Assembly: GCA_030490835.1 (NCBI GenBank)
Contig: CM059972.1
Location: forward strand, 87,839,137-87,903,136
Length of the DNA: 64,000 nt
Source: Annona cherimola
Lineage: Eukaryota > Streptophyta > Magnoliopsida > Magnoliales > Annonaceae
Direction: 5' to 3'
Each line of letters opens with the position of its first letter. The first letter of the stretch is position 1. The notes beneath the pieces are model-generated. The model was not told where the DNA came from. It saw nothing but the letters and a program-made list of their open reading frames with translations, and did not search any database. Of the stretch, positions 40,997 through 52,059 are shown in pieces. The position numbers and the translations under genes were made by a program.

Positions 40997-42330
40997 TAGG
41001 GGTGCAACTTGAGCCGGGTCGGCCGAACCCGGCCCACCAAACCCGATAGTAAGCAGTGCTGAAACTCAGCATTGTTCAGCCCGACTCCGGACCGAATTCT
41101 AACCATTCTTGGTTTCGGGTTCAGGTAAACCAGCGCCCTGTAAACCCAAACTCGAGATTCTATTAATATAATATAAATATTTTATTATTATATATCATAT
41201 ATCAGACGACACACGACAGCCAGTCAGCCTTTTTTGAATTTTGGCCCTTCTTCCCCTTCCCAGCTTTCCCTTTCTTCCTTCCTGTTCCTGAACCCTAACG
41301 AGCTCAGAGCTCTCTTCTCGTGTCGTCGCGCAGCCTCTGTCCAGGGCTCCTGCTTCCCGGCGCCTTCGTCCAACTATCCCAGCGCCTTTGTCCCTAGCAA
41401 GTTGACGAGTTCTCTTCTCGTGCCGTCGTGCGGCCTCTGTCCCGGGCTCCCGACGCCTCTATCCGATTGTCTCAGCGCCTCTGTCCCAGCGCCTCTGTCC
41501 TAGCCGCTTTCTCCCTGTTGACTGTCCCAACCCCTCCACCCCTGCCTGCCCGTCCGGCGTCCTTGCCTGCATCCGGTGTCCTTGATTGGTGTACGCACTC
41601 CCAGAAGAAAGAAAAATTAATTTGTTATTTTCTTGCATGCCATTGCCTTGCCTTTTTGGCCATTTGGGTAATATGGGGGTTCAACTTGCAGGCTCGCTCT
41701 CTCTCTCTCTCTCTCTCTGCCTGGCAAAATCCACATCATCATCTCACTTTTTAAAAAAATTTCCACATTTTCTCACAAAAATTACTAAAAGCACCCTTAA
41801 TATGTAACTATTTTTTTAACAAAATATAGCATGTAAGTGGATATCATTTTGGATCATAAATAAAGACATAAGGATAAATACGATGAATTGATTTAGGCTT
41901 TGAAACATGTTTTAAAATAAAAAGAGGCTGCATGGAGACTACTGTATTAAATTGCTATCATTGACTTATTAGTGAATATCTAAAGAAAATGAGTCTTTAA
42001 CAATGACTTGATTTGAGGTGTTTTAACATGCAATTATTGAATATGATTAAGTTAAAACGTGTTTTACACTACATGCATGCTATCATAATTACGTGACAAG
42101 TCGAATTAAGATGAATCAACTTTACTCTCAAATGGTAGACTTAGTTTGAATAAGGGTCATTTTTGTATTTAGAAAATTTTCTTACGAAATACTGAATGTA
42201 TAATCTATTATGATCTAATAGGAGAATATCAACCGGAAACTCAACCCGAACTCGAATTTCAAAAATAGGGTTAAGGTTAGGGTTAAGGTTGAGGTGAACC
42301 CGAGTTTTATGAGCCCGAGTTGCACCTCTA
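40997..42330 (+). mobile_element. hAT-type non-autonomous element, copy B, in the LRR pseudogene
   Basis: It starts TAGGGGTGCAACTTGAGCC and ends GAGCCCGAGTTGCACCTCTA. Flanks CTCTCGGG (40989-40996) and CTCTCGGT (42331-42338) form an 8-bp TSD with one difference. It has family subterminal repeats but an unusual GC-rich interior (41225-41600). Confidence 0.88.
41225..41600 (+). other. GC-rich segment inside copy B, possibly captured host DNA
   Basis: Two related units of about 110 bp occur, starting near GAGCTCTCTTCTCGTG (41307) and GAGTTCTCTTCTCGTG (41407). CCAGCGCCT-like phrases follow in both. Open frames at 41234-41503 and 41428-41754 are Ser/Pro/Leu-rich and not recognised. Its composition is unlike the rest of the element. 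Confidence 0.5.
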
Positions 42331-42360
42331 CTCTCGGTCACCATCCCTCCTGCAATTGGC

Positions 42361-42616
42361 GGGAATTGGTTGCTCAATGCTCCCTGGTGCATCACCCTTT
42401 TTTTATTTTTTTGAAATTTTTTATAAAATTATTAATTTAAGTGTATTTAACATATGTATTAAATTTTTACCATTTTTGGAGTATTTTAGATTTTTATTTT
42501 TTATTTTTGAAAATCAGTGTTAAAATTTATACACATAAATTAACAATCTTGTAAAAACATTTAAAAAAAAACTAAAAAAATAGATGTATGCACCTGAGAG
42601 CATACGATCAGTTCCC
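42361..42616. mobile_element. Palindromic element, 256 bp, perfect 9-bp TSD, in the LRR pseudogene
   Basis: The left end is GGGAATTGGTTGCTCAATGC and the reversed right end is GGGAACTGATCGTATGCTCT. GCAATTGGC stands on both sides (42352-42360 and 42617-42625). The inner arm has the family phrase ATTTTTACCATTTTTGGAGT. The central part of the palindrome is deleted compared with the copy at 38427. Confidence 0.88.
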
Positions 42617-42724
42617 GCAATTGGCAACCACCCCCAGCTCCAGACACTTGATGTTAGCAGCAATTCTCTGAGTGGAACCATTCCCGCAGGCCTTTCCAAC
42701 TCCATAAGGCTTCGCAATCTCAAC

Positions 42725-43442
42725 TAGGGGTAGGAATTGGGGCGGGTCGACCTGTGATCTGGCTTTGACCCGACCCATTTTTGGTTGGGTAAAACTAATA
42801 TACTTTTGACCCGGTATAGGGATGAGTCAGAAATTTTGACCCAAATTCAAAAATAGGGTCGGGGTGGGTCGACCATGTCCCGACTCGAAGAGTCCGACCC
42901 GCCCAGCATATATTAATTTATTAAAAATTATAAACTTATATTTAAATATTATTATTATTATTATTTTCTTTCAAAATTCTCACTTTTTTATAATCAATTC
43001 TATCAACAATAAAAAATATAAGAATCAATCAAAAGAATTTGTACATATATAACCCTTATGTGTAATTGTATATTAACTTATTTTAATAAATTTATACTAT
43101 ATTTCTAAATGTTTCGTTTTCTTAATTATGTGTTTTTTAATAATTAGTAAAATATTGAAGCATATAATATTTAAATTTAGTATATATGTATACTTATGTT
43201 TGATAGGTACATAAATTCTTAAAATTATCTTATTTGACCCATATTTTTGACCCGACCCACTATCCCGAAACCGGTTTTATACCAATTCGAAGTTTGTCCC
43301 GGAACCTATTAAAAAATAATGAGGGTCAAACCAACTTTGTCCGGACCTGGTATAAAAAGATAGTCAAATTCGATTTTTAAAAAGTAGGGTCAAGGTTGGG
43401 CAAATCTTGACCCGGTATGGCCCGTCCCGATTCCCACCCCTA
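42725..43442 (+). mobile_element. hAT-type element, second family, copy D1, in the LRR pseudogene
   Basis: It starts TAGGGGTAGGAATTGGGGCG and ends GTCCCGATTCCCACCCCTA. Flanks ATCTCAAC (42717-42724) and GTCTCAAC (43443-43450) form an 8-bp TSD with one difference. Subterminal GACCCG and GGGTC motifs repeat near both ends. It is 718 bp with no ORF. Confidence 0.9.
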
Positions 43443-43790
43443 GTCTCAACCATTCTCTCGAGGAGCTGGATGGACTAGAGGAGCTCTTTCTTAGCCGTAA
43501 CAGTTTCATTGGGATCATTCCTGAAGAGCTGGGAGGGCTTTCCACGCTTCGAAAGCTCGACCTTTCCAACAACGGCGTTGGTGGTGGCTTCTCCAAAAAT
43601 CTCTATAACATTTCGTCACTCTCTAATTTGAATTTGGGGAAGAACCACATTGAGGGTCCAATCCTAGAAGCTTTAGATAGGCTCCATAATCTCTCTATTC
43701 TTTTGTTGAGTAAGAACCAACTAGATGGCCCTCTTCCTTCCACCATTGGCCAGATCGACACCCTAACGCAGTTGGATGTTTCTACAAGAT

Positions 43791-44189
43791 TTTCCATATT
43801 TGCTGTTAAATGTTAGTGGATGTTTTCGTGTATTTCTGAGATGATTTTTTTGGTTTCTTATGGATATATTTCTTTTTATTTGGTATGATGAAACCCTTAC
43901 ATGCATCTTTTGTTCCATACTTAGTAAAAGATATGATGCATTTTTTTTTTGTATTTGGACTAGGATATGATGCTCAGTAAATGATCAAGTTGCTAAGTGT
44001 TTCAACTACGTTGCAAATTGGAAGAGTAGCCTTGGTCTGTTTCCTCCTTATTTTTTGTAGCTTGCAGGTAGGCAATCCCATATTTTCGCTTCTACTAGTG
44101 ATTTGTACATTTAGCATTTCTAATTCTTTATACAAATGTGGCCTCTTTGTTCATTTTTGTGACTAATATTCACTAAATTGTCTATTAGA
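43791..44189. other. Junction between the LRR pseudogene and the hAT transposase relic
   Basis: No protein homology is seen. The 5' terminus of the hAT element should lie here or further upstream, but no TAGGG-type end was found. Confidence 0.4.
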
Positions 44190-46380
44190 CTTTGCATTAG
44201 AAATGGAAAGTGAAATGGACTAAGATACATTAGTAGATGTGAATGATTTAGATTTTACAAAAACACCACAAACTCAAGCTGAAGGAGTGGGGGTTAAAAA
44301 TGTAAGAAGTAGGGTGTCAAAGATTTAGAATGATTTTGAAAAAAGTCTTGTGAATGGGAAACTTGCATTTAGGGTATGTAAATGTTGTAATAAAAAACTC
44401 GATTTTTCAAGCGGTATGGGTACTAGCTCACTTTCTAGGCATCTGCTCAGATGTGCTTTTAAAGATAAAAATAAGGAGATGGGCAAACAACTTTTGTCAT
44501 TCTCTACAGGTCAGATGGTGGTGGTGGTGTCTTTAATTGGAAATTTGACCAAGAGGCTTGTAGGAAAGCCTTGGTCCATATGATAATTATTGATGAACTA
44601 CCATTTAAATTTGTAGAAAATGAGGATTTCAAAGATTTTTTCATGTTCTTCAACCTCTTTTTGAGCTTATATCAAGAACAACTGTGGCAAAAGATTGTTT
44701 TCAATTGTCTAAAGCAGAAAAAAAAGTTGATGACTATGTTTAGGGAACAAATCCATCATGTTTGTTTGCCGACTGATTTGTGGACATCCATTCAAAATGT
44801 TGGATATTTATGTCTCATTGCACATTATATAGATGCAAATTGGAAGCTACAGAAAAGAATCCTTAATTTTTGTCTTCTCCCATCACCACGAACTGGTGAA
44901 GTCGTTGCTAAATGTGTTTCAGACTGTTTAGACGAATGGAAGATAAAATAAATTTGCATTGTCACAGTTGATAATGCTTATCTAATGATGTGACAATTAG
45001 AAGTTGGAGAAACAAGTTATTATTCAAAGATGGTTTGCTTGGGAATGGAATCCATGGAGATTGCTTTTATGTTCGTTGTACATTACACATCATTAATTTG
45101 ATTGTAAAAGATGGACTTAAGGAAGTAAATGATCAATTAGTCATATTCGCAATTGTGTTAAGTATGTGAGAATTGTGTTGCCAGACGAGAATGTTTTGAT
45201 AGATTAGTTGAGAGTGCCACACTTCCATTCAAGAATTCATTATTTTTGGATGTTGCAACTTGTGGAATTCAACATTTTTAAAGTAACAAAATGCTTTTAA
45301 ATTCAGAAAATTTTTTGATGCAATGACAATAGAGGATAATGATTTTTCCTTGAATTTGGCTCCACTAAATTTGGATCAGGATAATGCTAGAGTTCTATGT
45401 CATTTTCTTGAGCAGTTCTATGAAAGTACTAAGGTCTTATCTGATTTAAATTATATCACTGCAAATCGATGTTTTGTTGAGATTGATAAGATTTATGATC
45501 TTTTGAAAGGTATGTGCAATGAAAGTGATCTTTTTCTTCATGACATGAGTACAAGAATGGGGGATAAGTTCAACAAGTATTGGTGTTCATTTGATAAACT
45601 GAATATATTTTTGCTTGTTGCAACTGTGTTGGATCCACGTTATAAATTAGAGTTTGTATTATATTCTTGTTCAAAATATCTTGAATCGAAAGTGGTTGAT
45701 GAAATTAAGAAAAAAGTAAAATACACATTGTTGAATCTTTTTAAAATATATGAAAGTCAAAAGTTTCCAATTGCAATTATAAATGAAGAAAGTACAATTT
45801 CAGGTGGATCAACTATTGATGCAGAACAATACGAACATTTTATGTGATTGAAGCAAAAGAAGTAAAGTAAGGATAAGACAACCAAAGTGGATCAGTATTT
45901 GCAAAAAACTAATGAATATTATGAAGGAAATTTTAATGTTTTGAGTTGGTGGTCTACTTGCTCTAAGTGTAGGACGTTATCTTATGTAGCAAGAGATATT
46001 TTAGCCATTCCAGCTTCAACAATTGTGTCAGAGTCTACGTTTAGCACAGGATGGTATGTTCTAGATCAATATTGAAGTTCTTTGATGTCTAATTTGGTGG
46101 AATATTTGATATGTGCCCAAGATTGGTTAAGATCTACTCCAAGACCAACTCAAGATGAAGAAAAGCTAGCTGAACTTTTGAAAGCTATAACAGATAATTT
46201 TATTTCATTCATTTATTTTATGTATATGCATTTATCTTTTCTTTTAATGATAATTTTCTATGATTCTTTGTTTTTCACATATTACAGAGAGTGATGCATC
46301 TTCTAGCGCTCCCCAAACCACCTCTCATCCCAAGGCAATAATAGAGGTGACAGCAAATCTTTCAAGGCAGTGTTAAGTAA
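44190..46380 (+). pseudogene. hAT transposase relic (RICESLEEPER/DAYSLEEPER-like)
   Basis: A BED-type zinc finger is visible near 44375-44460, with CKCC ... SLSRHLLRC. The middle part has IIIDELPFKFVENEDF near 44583, LPTDLWTSIQNVGYLCLIAH near 44767, and TVDNA near 44967. The C-terminal dimerisation domain lies near 45935-46130, with NVLSWWSTCSKCRTLSYVAR, then AIPASTIVSESTFSTG and LICAQDWLR. Stop codons and frame changes occur after 44290, 44580, 44951, 45170-45250, 45847 and 46074. The part between 45000 and 45320 is shorter than usual. It could not cut or paste DNA now. The copy is far from the ends of the hAT-type families listed here, so a direct link is unproven. Confidence 0.9.
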
Positions 46381-47288
46381 GTCTGCTCAAATTAATTGGA
46401 TTGTTATCCATCTCCTCTTGAATGTTGAAAATGTTAGACTAGTTGGGTCTTGTTGATGTTGTAGTCATGTAATGACATTTTTATGTATCAATAGCTAATT
46501 TCCTTTGTTTTTTTTTTTCTCAGGTTTGCAAAGGGGGATAAAGGAAAAAGCAGCTTGGTTGAAGAATCAACTAGCATAGCATTTCAAAAACATTTTGCTT
46601 TATTTTGATGTAAACCATTGAGATTGAATATTTTATATTGATGTAATTGTATATAGTAGAAAAGTTACTATTGTTGACAGAAATACATTTCCAATTGTAC
46701 TATACAAAAATATAGAATTTTTTTTGTACACCGTGGTTTAGTTTTTTTTTGTATTATTCCATCGAGTTCATTTTGCAAATGGATAAAAACTAAATTGCTT
46801 TTGTTAATTAGATGTAATTTTGGTATCAGGTCGGTCCGAACCCACTTAACCTAAACCCACCAAACGCCCCTTAGTTAATAACGTTTTCAATAGCTTTTTA
46901 TAATTTAAAATAGCTTAAAAGTTCTACTTCTAATTAAATAAATTGGCTTTGTGGTATTTTTTAAAAAATAAATGGAATTTAAAAACTCTATAAAGTATGG
47001 AACCCATGGGATTTAGTATATATTTAATATGTTGTATAGGATGCTTTATATATATGTAATTTAAATAAAAAAAATTGATAGGCTGTTTTTTTGCTTTTTA
47101 CGGATAATTAGAACAACATGTTTCTATGTAAATTTTAAAATAAGATGTGCTCGATTTGCATGCATTTTTTTTAAATTTTAAATATGTCATATTTTAAAAT
47201 TTTAAACAATATCTGATCAAATGCACTTGATTTGCATGTGTTTCTTAAATTTTAAAATAAAAAATTTTTGATTTCCCATGTCACGTCA
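46381..47288. other. AT-rich sequence downstream of the hAT relic
   Basis: A short tail after a TTCTCAG acceptor-like site at about 46524 (TTTGCAAAGGGGGATAAAGG) may be the last exon of the transposase gene. Otherwise nothing is recognised. Confidence 0.35.
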
Positions 47289-47706
47289 GGAGCCCAATTC
47301 AGTGCACCCGGGTGCATTCAGCCTCAATGCACATCAATGCACCCGGGTGCACTGCACCTTTTTTTTTATTTTTTTTAAAATTTTTTTTATAAAATGGTTA
47401 ATCTATGGTTTATTTAACATATGTATAAATTTTTACTATTTTTGGAGACTTTTAGATATTTTTTTTAGATTTTTTAAAATCAGTGGCATTTTCGGTAATT
47501 TTAAATTACCGAAAATGCCACTGATTTTAAAAAATCTAAAAAAAATATCTAAAAGTCTCCAAAAATAGTAAAAATTTATACATGTGTTAAATAAACCTAT
47601 ATTAACAGCTTCATGAAAAACTTTTCAAAAAAAAATAAAAAAAATAGGTGCAGTGCACCCGGGTGCATTGAGGCTAAATGCACCCGGGTGCACTGAATTG
47701 GGCTCC
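47289..47706. mobile_element. Palindromic element, 418 bp, perfect 9-bp TSD
   Basis: Both ends read GGAGCCCAATTCAGTGCACC when the right one is reversed. Flanks are GTCACGTCA at 47280-47288 and 47707-47715, identical. Arms of about 200 bp meet near GGTAATTTTAAATTACC at 47497. Each tip has two copies of TGCACCCGGGTGCA. It shares the arm phrase TTTTTACTATTTTTGGAG and the centre with the copy at 38427, but not the outer tip. No real ORF. Confidence 0.93.
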
Positions 47707-47806
47707 GTCACGTCATATTTATTTTAACTTGGTCGTAACTCAGACCGGATTGTCCAGAGACAAGGTTTAGTACCAGTTTCAACCCAGCTCGGAATATACA
47801 GGGTTT

Positions 47807-47856
47807 AGATTAGTACCGGGTCCGGGTCAGGTAAAACCCGCATGTTTGCAACCCTA
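47807..47856 (+). other. Possible 3' terminus of the hAT transposase element
   Basis: GGGTCCGGGTCAGGTAAAAC and CATGTTTGCAACCCTA close at 47856. Read backwards this is TAGGGTTGCAAACATGCGGG, an hAT-style end. No matching 5' end or TSD was found, so the call is tentative. Confidence 0.4.
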
Positions 47857-47944
47857 CCTGAAAGTGATCTCTTTTTTTGCTATTTGAGTTGGGTCTTCAT
47901 TTTTGCCTTCATTTCCACTTATTTATTTTTGATGAGGATCATCA

Positions 47945-48325
47945 TTGTTATGGATTCTTGATTACTTCAACAGCTTGGATCTTCACTTGATATTCTTTTA
48001 CGGTGATGCAAATCCCTGTATTTTACTTGATCCAATGTATCTTGATCATTCAAAAACTCATGAAACGTTAATTGTTAATTTGATCCAAACCATTCATCAT
48101 GTTGCTCTCAACTCATTTCATTTAAGAAAAATTATTTTTTTGCTTCATCGTAAATATAAATTGCTCTTGATCAACAATGGATTTGTGACCATTACTCTCA
48201 AACTGGGCTTGAAGGCATTGGGAGTATTCATGAAGTGGTTCTTATACAAAATTTTCGACTTCCAAGTTCACGGGTTAGTTTTTATATATAAACTTCAAAA
48301 AAGAAGCCCGTTATTTTTCAGGTAG
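47945..48325 (+). CDS. Hypothetical ORF, 126 codons, not recognised
   Basis: A Leu/Ile/Phe-rich frame with His-rich phrases such as LIQTIHHVALNSFHLRK. It has no conserved motif that I recognise, no clear signal peptide and no helpful neighbour. It may be chance in AT-rich DNA or an exon fragment. Confidence 0.2.
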   Translation: MLWILDYFNSLDLHLIFFYGDANPCILLDPMYLDHSKTHETLIVNLIQTIHHVALNSFHLRKIIFLLHRKYKLLLINNGFVTITLKLGLKALGVFMKWFLYKIFDFQVHGLVFIYKLQKRSPLFFR

Positions 48326-48419
48326 ACTTTTGAGTTTTAAAACAATTAGATGAAGAAACGTATGCATCTCTAGTTCAGCCCAAGAGTGGGCAGCACACTT
48401 GAAAAATTAAATCTTCATA

Positions 48420-48800
48420 TTTATGTAGGGTGTCTACGCTTTGAAACTCTTTCATTTATTTAGTATCATTGCTCATGTATAAATCATAAAATCAACGTAA
48501 TAAAATGATATAATACCAAGTACAAATTTTAAGTAACATTTTCAGCCTTTAAATCATCTAAAAATATCACCAATAGGATAAATGATTTTGTAAAGTATTA
48601 TTATATTCTAATAAACATATAAATGTATCTAAGTATTTTTTCTAATTTGTATATGCACATATTTGATTTTGATATAACTTGATTTCTTAGCTATATATAA
48701 TATTAAATATAATTAATAGATTTTATTTTACATTAATCATCAACAACTTAAAAAATAAAATTGATTCTATATAAGTTTGTTACGTAGTATTAGAGCTTTT
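48420..48800 (-). mobile_element. Copy of the abundant TIR element family
   Basis: AAATCAACGTAATAAAATGA, AACATTTTCAGCCTTTAAAT and CACCAATAGGATAAATGATT follow the family order. Outer ends are weak. Confidence 0.5.
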
Positions 48801-48849
48801 CGCCTGTCACCTCCGCTAAAACATAAATGGGATTATACAAAAAGGACTG

Positions 48850-49175
48850 TGATATTTTGCACTTAGGTGTACTTAGATTCGTTGCACCTAATATTTTTAA
48901 TTTTTTTGAAAATTTTTATTCAACTATTAATCTAAATGTCTTTAACATATATGTCAAGTTGAATCATTTTTGAAGATCTGTAGATATTTTTAAAATTTTT
49001 TAAATAAGGCCTTTTAAAAATAGAAAAGTTTACAAATTTCCAAAAATAATAAAGCTTAACATATATCTCTAAAAAAAAATACCCAGATTAATAATTTTAT
49101 AAAAAATTTAAAAATAAAAATAGGTTACATATAATTGGGCTCACCAAAGCTAAGTGAGGTTCAATCATTTTCTAC
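48850..49175. mobile_element. Diverged palindromic element
   Basis: The arm phrase ACTATTAATCTAAATGTCTT and its inverse ACCCAGATTAATAATTTTAT face each other, with ATTTTGCACTTAGGTG at the left and GCTAAGTGAGGTTC at the right. A TSD was not found. Confidence 0.5.
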
Positions 49176-49487
49176 GAAAAATAGTTGTACATAATTACAC
49201 TTAAAGGGATTTACACTAGTATACGCGATTGCAACTTATACTCCTTTTGAGTTTGGTACTTTTTTTATTTAGAACAAATCATGCATTTCATCTTAAATTA
49301 AAATTTGATTTATTTTTAAATTTAAATCACAAATTAATTTAATTGAAGGCTTTTATAATCTACAGTGCTAAGGATTTTAAAAAGCCCCCTATAATTGTAT
49401 TTGCCACAAATATATACAAGTCCAATTTAAATAATTCCTAGGTTCCCTAAAAATTTATAAAGAAAAATATGATGCATAACTTATATA

Positions 49488-50005
49488 TATGGGCTCTGCT
49501 TTTATATAATTAGATTACTCCTTAATTTTAAAATTTTGATCCTTGATGAAGAATTTGATCTTTTCGTTATATTTGACATCATTTGTTTATCTAAGATACC
49601 AATGATCGAGTTCATCTCGATCAAGTATGTTTACGAGCCACATTTGTTGAAAAATATATATTCATGTGTAAATTATAAGAAATACTTAAATCCATTTACA
49701 CATGTATTAAAATGTAATAATACTTCATAGAATTATTTATCAATATAGAAATGATAGTTTTAGATAGTTTAGAAGTTGAAAATACAACTTTAAAATCAAT
49801 ATTTAACATTAAATTATTTTATTGTATTGATTTTCTATGAGGCCTATGCACAGTAATATCACACAAATGAAAAGATTTCGAAGATACTATAAATGTTGCT
49901 AAATATAATGAATTGAGTGAATTTTTCGTCAATCATTAAGCTTTTAAATATGGAGAGGATTACATAGAAAAAGAGATTTTATAAAAAGTAGGACCCTGTG
50001 TGTAA
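49488..50005 (-). mobile_element. Copy of the abundant TIR element family, both ends visible
   Basis: The left end is GGGCTCTGCTTTTATATAAT and the reversed right end is GGGTCCTACTTTTTATAAAA. The frame at 49536-49730 is not a convincing gene. No clear TSD was found. Confidence 0.6.
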
Positions 50006-50249
50006 ATTCCAACAAATTAAATTTTTGTCATTATGAATAAATACACATGGATAAAAATATAAACCGTTAGATTTTAACGAAAGTGGATGTCTCTTACTTT
50101 GCAATACAGCGTGAGATATAACTAATTCTAGCTTTAATATTTAAAGTGGAAATGCTTGATTTAGGTCTAATTAAGTTATTTGTAAAATTTAAACAATTCA
50201 AATAACTTGAAACTATATTTATCTAATTGTAAATCCAAATCATTTCAAA

Positions 50250-50690
50250 AACTATGGGCATGTTTGTTTAACGTAAAACTTTTCACTCTCCAAAACTATT
50301 ATATTTTTTAATTATTTTTTTTATATCTCCTTGTACAACTACCTTACCTCTCAATAATTCCATGTAACTATCCATGTAATTAATTTATGTATTTTAAGGA
50401 AACATTTAGTAGCCTATTTTTTTGTAGGATTGCGAGATAAGATAGAAGATGGAAAATAAAATATTTTAATATTTGTGTGATTGATATGAAATGAAAGAAG
50501 TAAAGTTGGAATATATATACTTGTTGAGTGATAGGCATAAGGAAAAATGATTGGAATGCGAATGTAAAATTAGAAAAATAAAGTTATTAAATGAATAAAT
50601 GATTGGTGGAAAAACGAGAAGGATAAGATATTTCCCACCAACCCCACTTGTCAAGCTTATCAAACAAGCCTTAACTTTATTTTCTTTATT
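50250..50690. mobile_element. One or two short MITEs of the TGTTTGG type
   Basis: GGGCATGTTTGTTTAACGTA at 50257 begins one copy. A second inverted block runs from AACATTTAGTAGCC to CAAACAAGCC near 50400-50670. Both have family inner phrases. Confidence 0.5.
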
Positions 50691-50835
50691 CCTCATATTA
50701 ATCTATAACATATTATGATTATTTAATAATAGTGATCTTTCTTATTTCTTAAATAAATTGATACCTCAAACATGTTGGGCGGTTTAAATATTATAAAATC
50801 ACCTTAATTAGGTTCAAATCGAGCACTTTCACTTT

Positions 50836-51110
50836 GGAGCACGATTTAGTGCATATGGTTCACTGCATCATTTTTATTTATTTTTATTTTTTGCACTATT
50901 TTGCAGGCCAAGCAGTTGTTTTCATACTTATAATTTTTTTTTTTTACTTTTTGATGCCATCAATTATATTATTTGAAATTTTAAAAAATAAAAATCAAAG
51001 CATTTTTATGTGTTGGGGCATGGGCAATGCCTATTTTTATTTTAAAATTCCCAAATAAAATATCTAAAACCATCAAAAAAATAAAATTGTAAATACGGAA
51101 ATCAGGGCAC
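50836..51110. mobile_element. Palindromic element, diverged copy, perfect 9-bp TSD
   Basis: The left end GGAGCACGATTTAGTGCATA resembles GGAGCCCAATTCAGTGCACC of the copy at 47289. TTTCACTTT flanks it at 50827-50835 and 51111-51119; the match extends to GCACTTTCACTTT. Inner arms are A/T runs that pair imperfectly. The frame at 50834-51058 is by chance. Confidence 0.65.
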
Positions 51111-51604
51111 TTTCACTTTTGGGATAAGTTAGGAATGTTTCCAACCTAATCATACCCAGCATAGCTCTAAATGCCTATAAAAGTCTCCAACGCGAATTTT
51201 TTAATTAATATTGTAAATGAATTAGATTTAATGAAAGCATTAAATATATAGGTGTACTGTCGCGAGTTTGTCTCCTCATTTACTTCGCGTTACCATCATT
51301 ACTTCTCTCAATTGCATGTGGGGTCACATAATTATCGCATATTTCATCGATGAGGACTAATCCTACTTGTCTAAAAAATATCTTAGCCAGCCGGCTCAAA
51401 TTTCAGTTAGTATCATTAATTTGACCAGCCCAAATTAATTTCGGTTTCCACAAACCAACCAAACCTATACTTAAGCAGTACTCCTAATAAATGTTGTTGT
51501 ATTATATCCAAACTTTCCTTTTGATTTTTTTACAAGATCAAAATCAAATGAGACTATAAGTCTGTTCCGTCGACCCCTAGGAGCCCTAAAGACTTTGTCC
51601 TTGC

Positions 51605-51903
51605 TTCTTTTTTTTTTTTAATTGGTATATAATTACATATATCTCAACACATTTTATATTAAAGATCAGAGACATTCTTACAAATCTGAGGACACACATA
51701 ACATCCCAAAGAAATTTGGATAAAGAATTTGGAAGACACAGCTAACCGAGAGACCACTTGCTCTCACACCCCTCCACCCGGGAGACCACCTGCTCCCACA
51801 CCTATTTTATGGGCCGAAATCCCGAATGGGATTCGAACCCACTCCGACCGCGCAACGCCATTTTGCGCCGCTGTCGATGACCAATCGAGCTAGCCTCGGT
51901 TGG
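51605..51903 (-). mobile_element. tRNA-derived SINE, 299 bp, perfect 11-bp TSD
   Basis: Read on the minus strand it starts CCAACCGAGGCTAGCTCGAT (A box TAGCTCGATTGG) and has GTGGGTTCGAATCCCATTC (B box GGTTCGAATCC), then a body with CGGCCCATAAAATAGG and GAGCAGGTGGTCTCC, and it ends in a poly-A run (T run 51608-51619). TTTGTCCTTGC flanks it at 51594-51604 and 51904-51914. This is a clean LINE-driven insertion. It is not the Au SINE. Confidence 0.93.
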
Positions 51904-52059
51904 TTTGTCCTTGCATTTTGATTACCCAGAGTTTAAAAAATAATAAAAAAAGGAAAAAGAAAAAAAGAAAAAGAAAGAGGGCGATGGTCTGCTACAACAG
52001 GGTTGCATGGATGCGGCTGCAATGCATGTCCACTTATCATCGTGGTTGAACATGCCACA

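Larger units (their letters stand above)
40870..43790 (+). pseudogene. LRR receptor-kinase fragment, IMK2/IMK3-like, split by three insertions
   Basis: Gene pieces are 40870-40996, 42331-42360, 42617-42724 and 43443-43790. They encode leucine-rich repeats with the plant extracellular pattern, for example LQTLDVSSNSLSGTIP, STLRKLDLSNNGVGG and LDRLHNLSILLLSKNQLDGP. The order and phrases (NNHLS, AIGNHPQLQTLD, DRLHNLS, STIGQ) match the ectodomain of Inflorescence Meristem receptor-like Kinase 2/3, but about two repeats seem missing at the third junction. The frame stays open across the pieces once the three inserts and their TSDs are discounted. No signal peptide, membrane segment or kinase domain follows. 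The homology ends near LDVST at 43785. Confidence 0.82.

Noticed and set aside
41234..41754. Secreted Ser/Pro-rich protein gene
   Set aside because: The frame is inside an hAT-type element, overlaps other frames and contains duplicated DNA; no splice or homology support.
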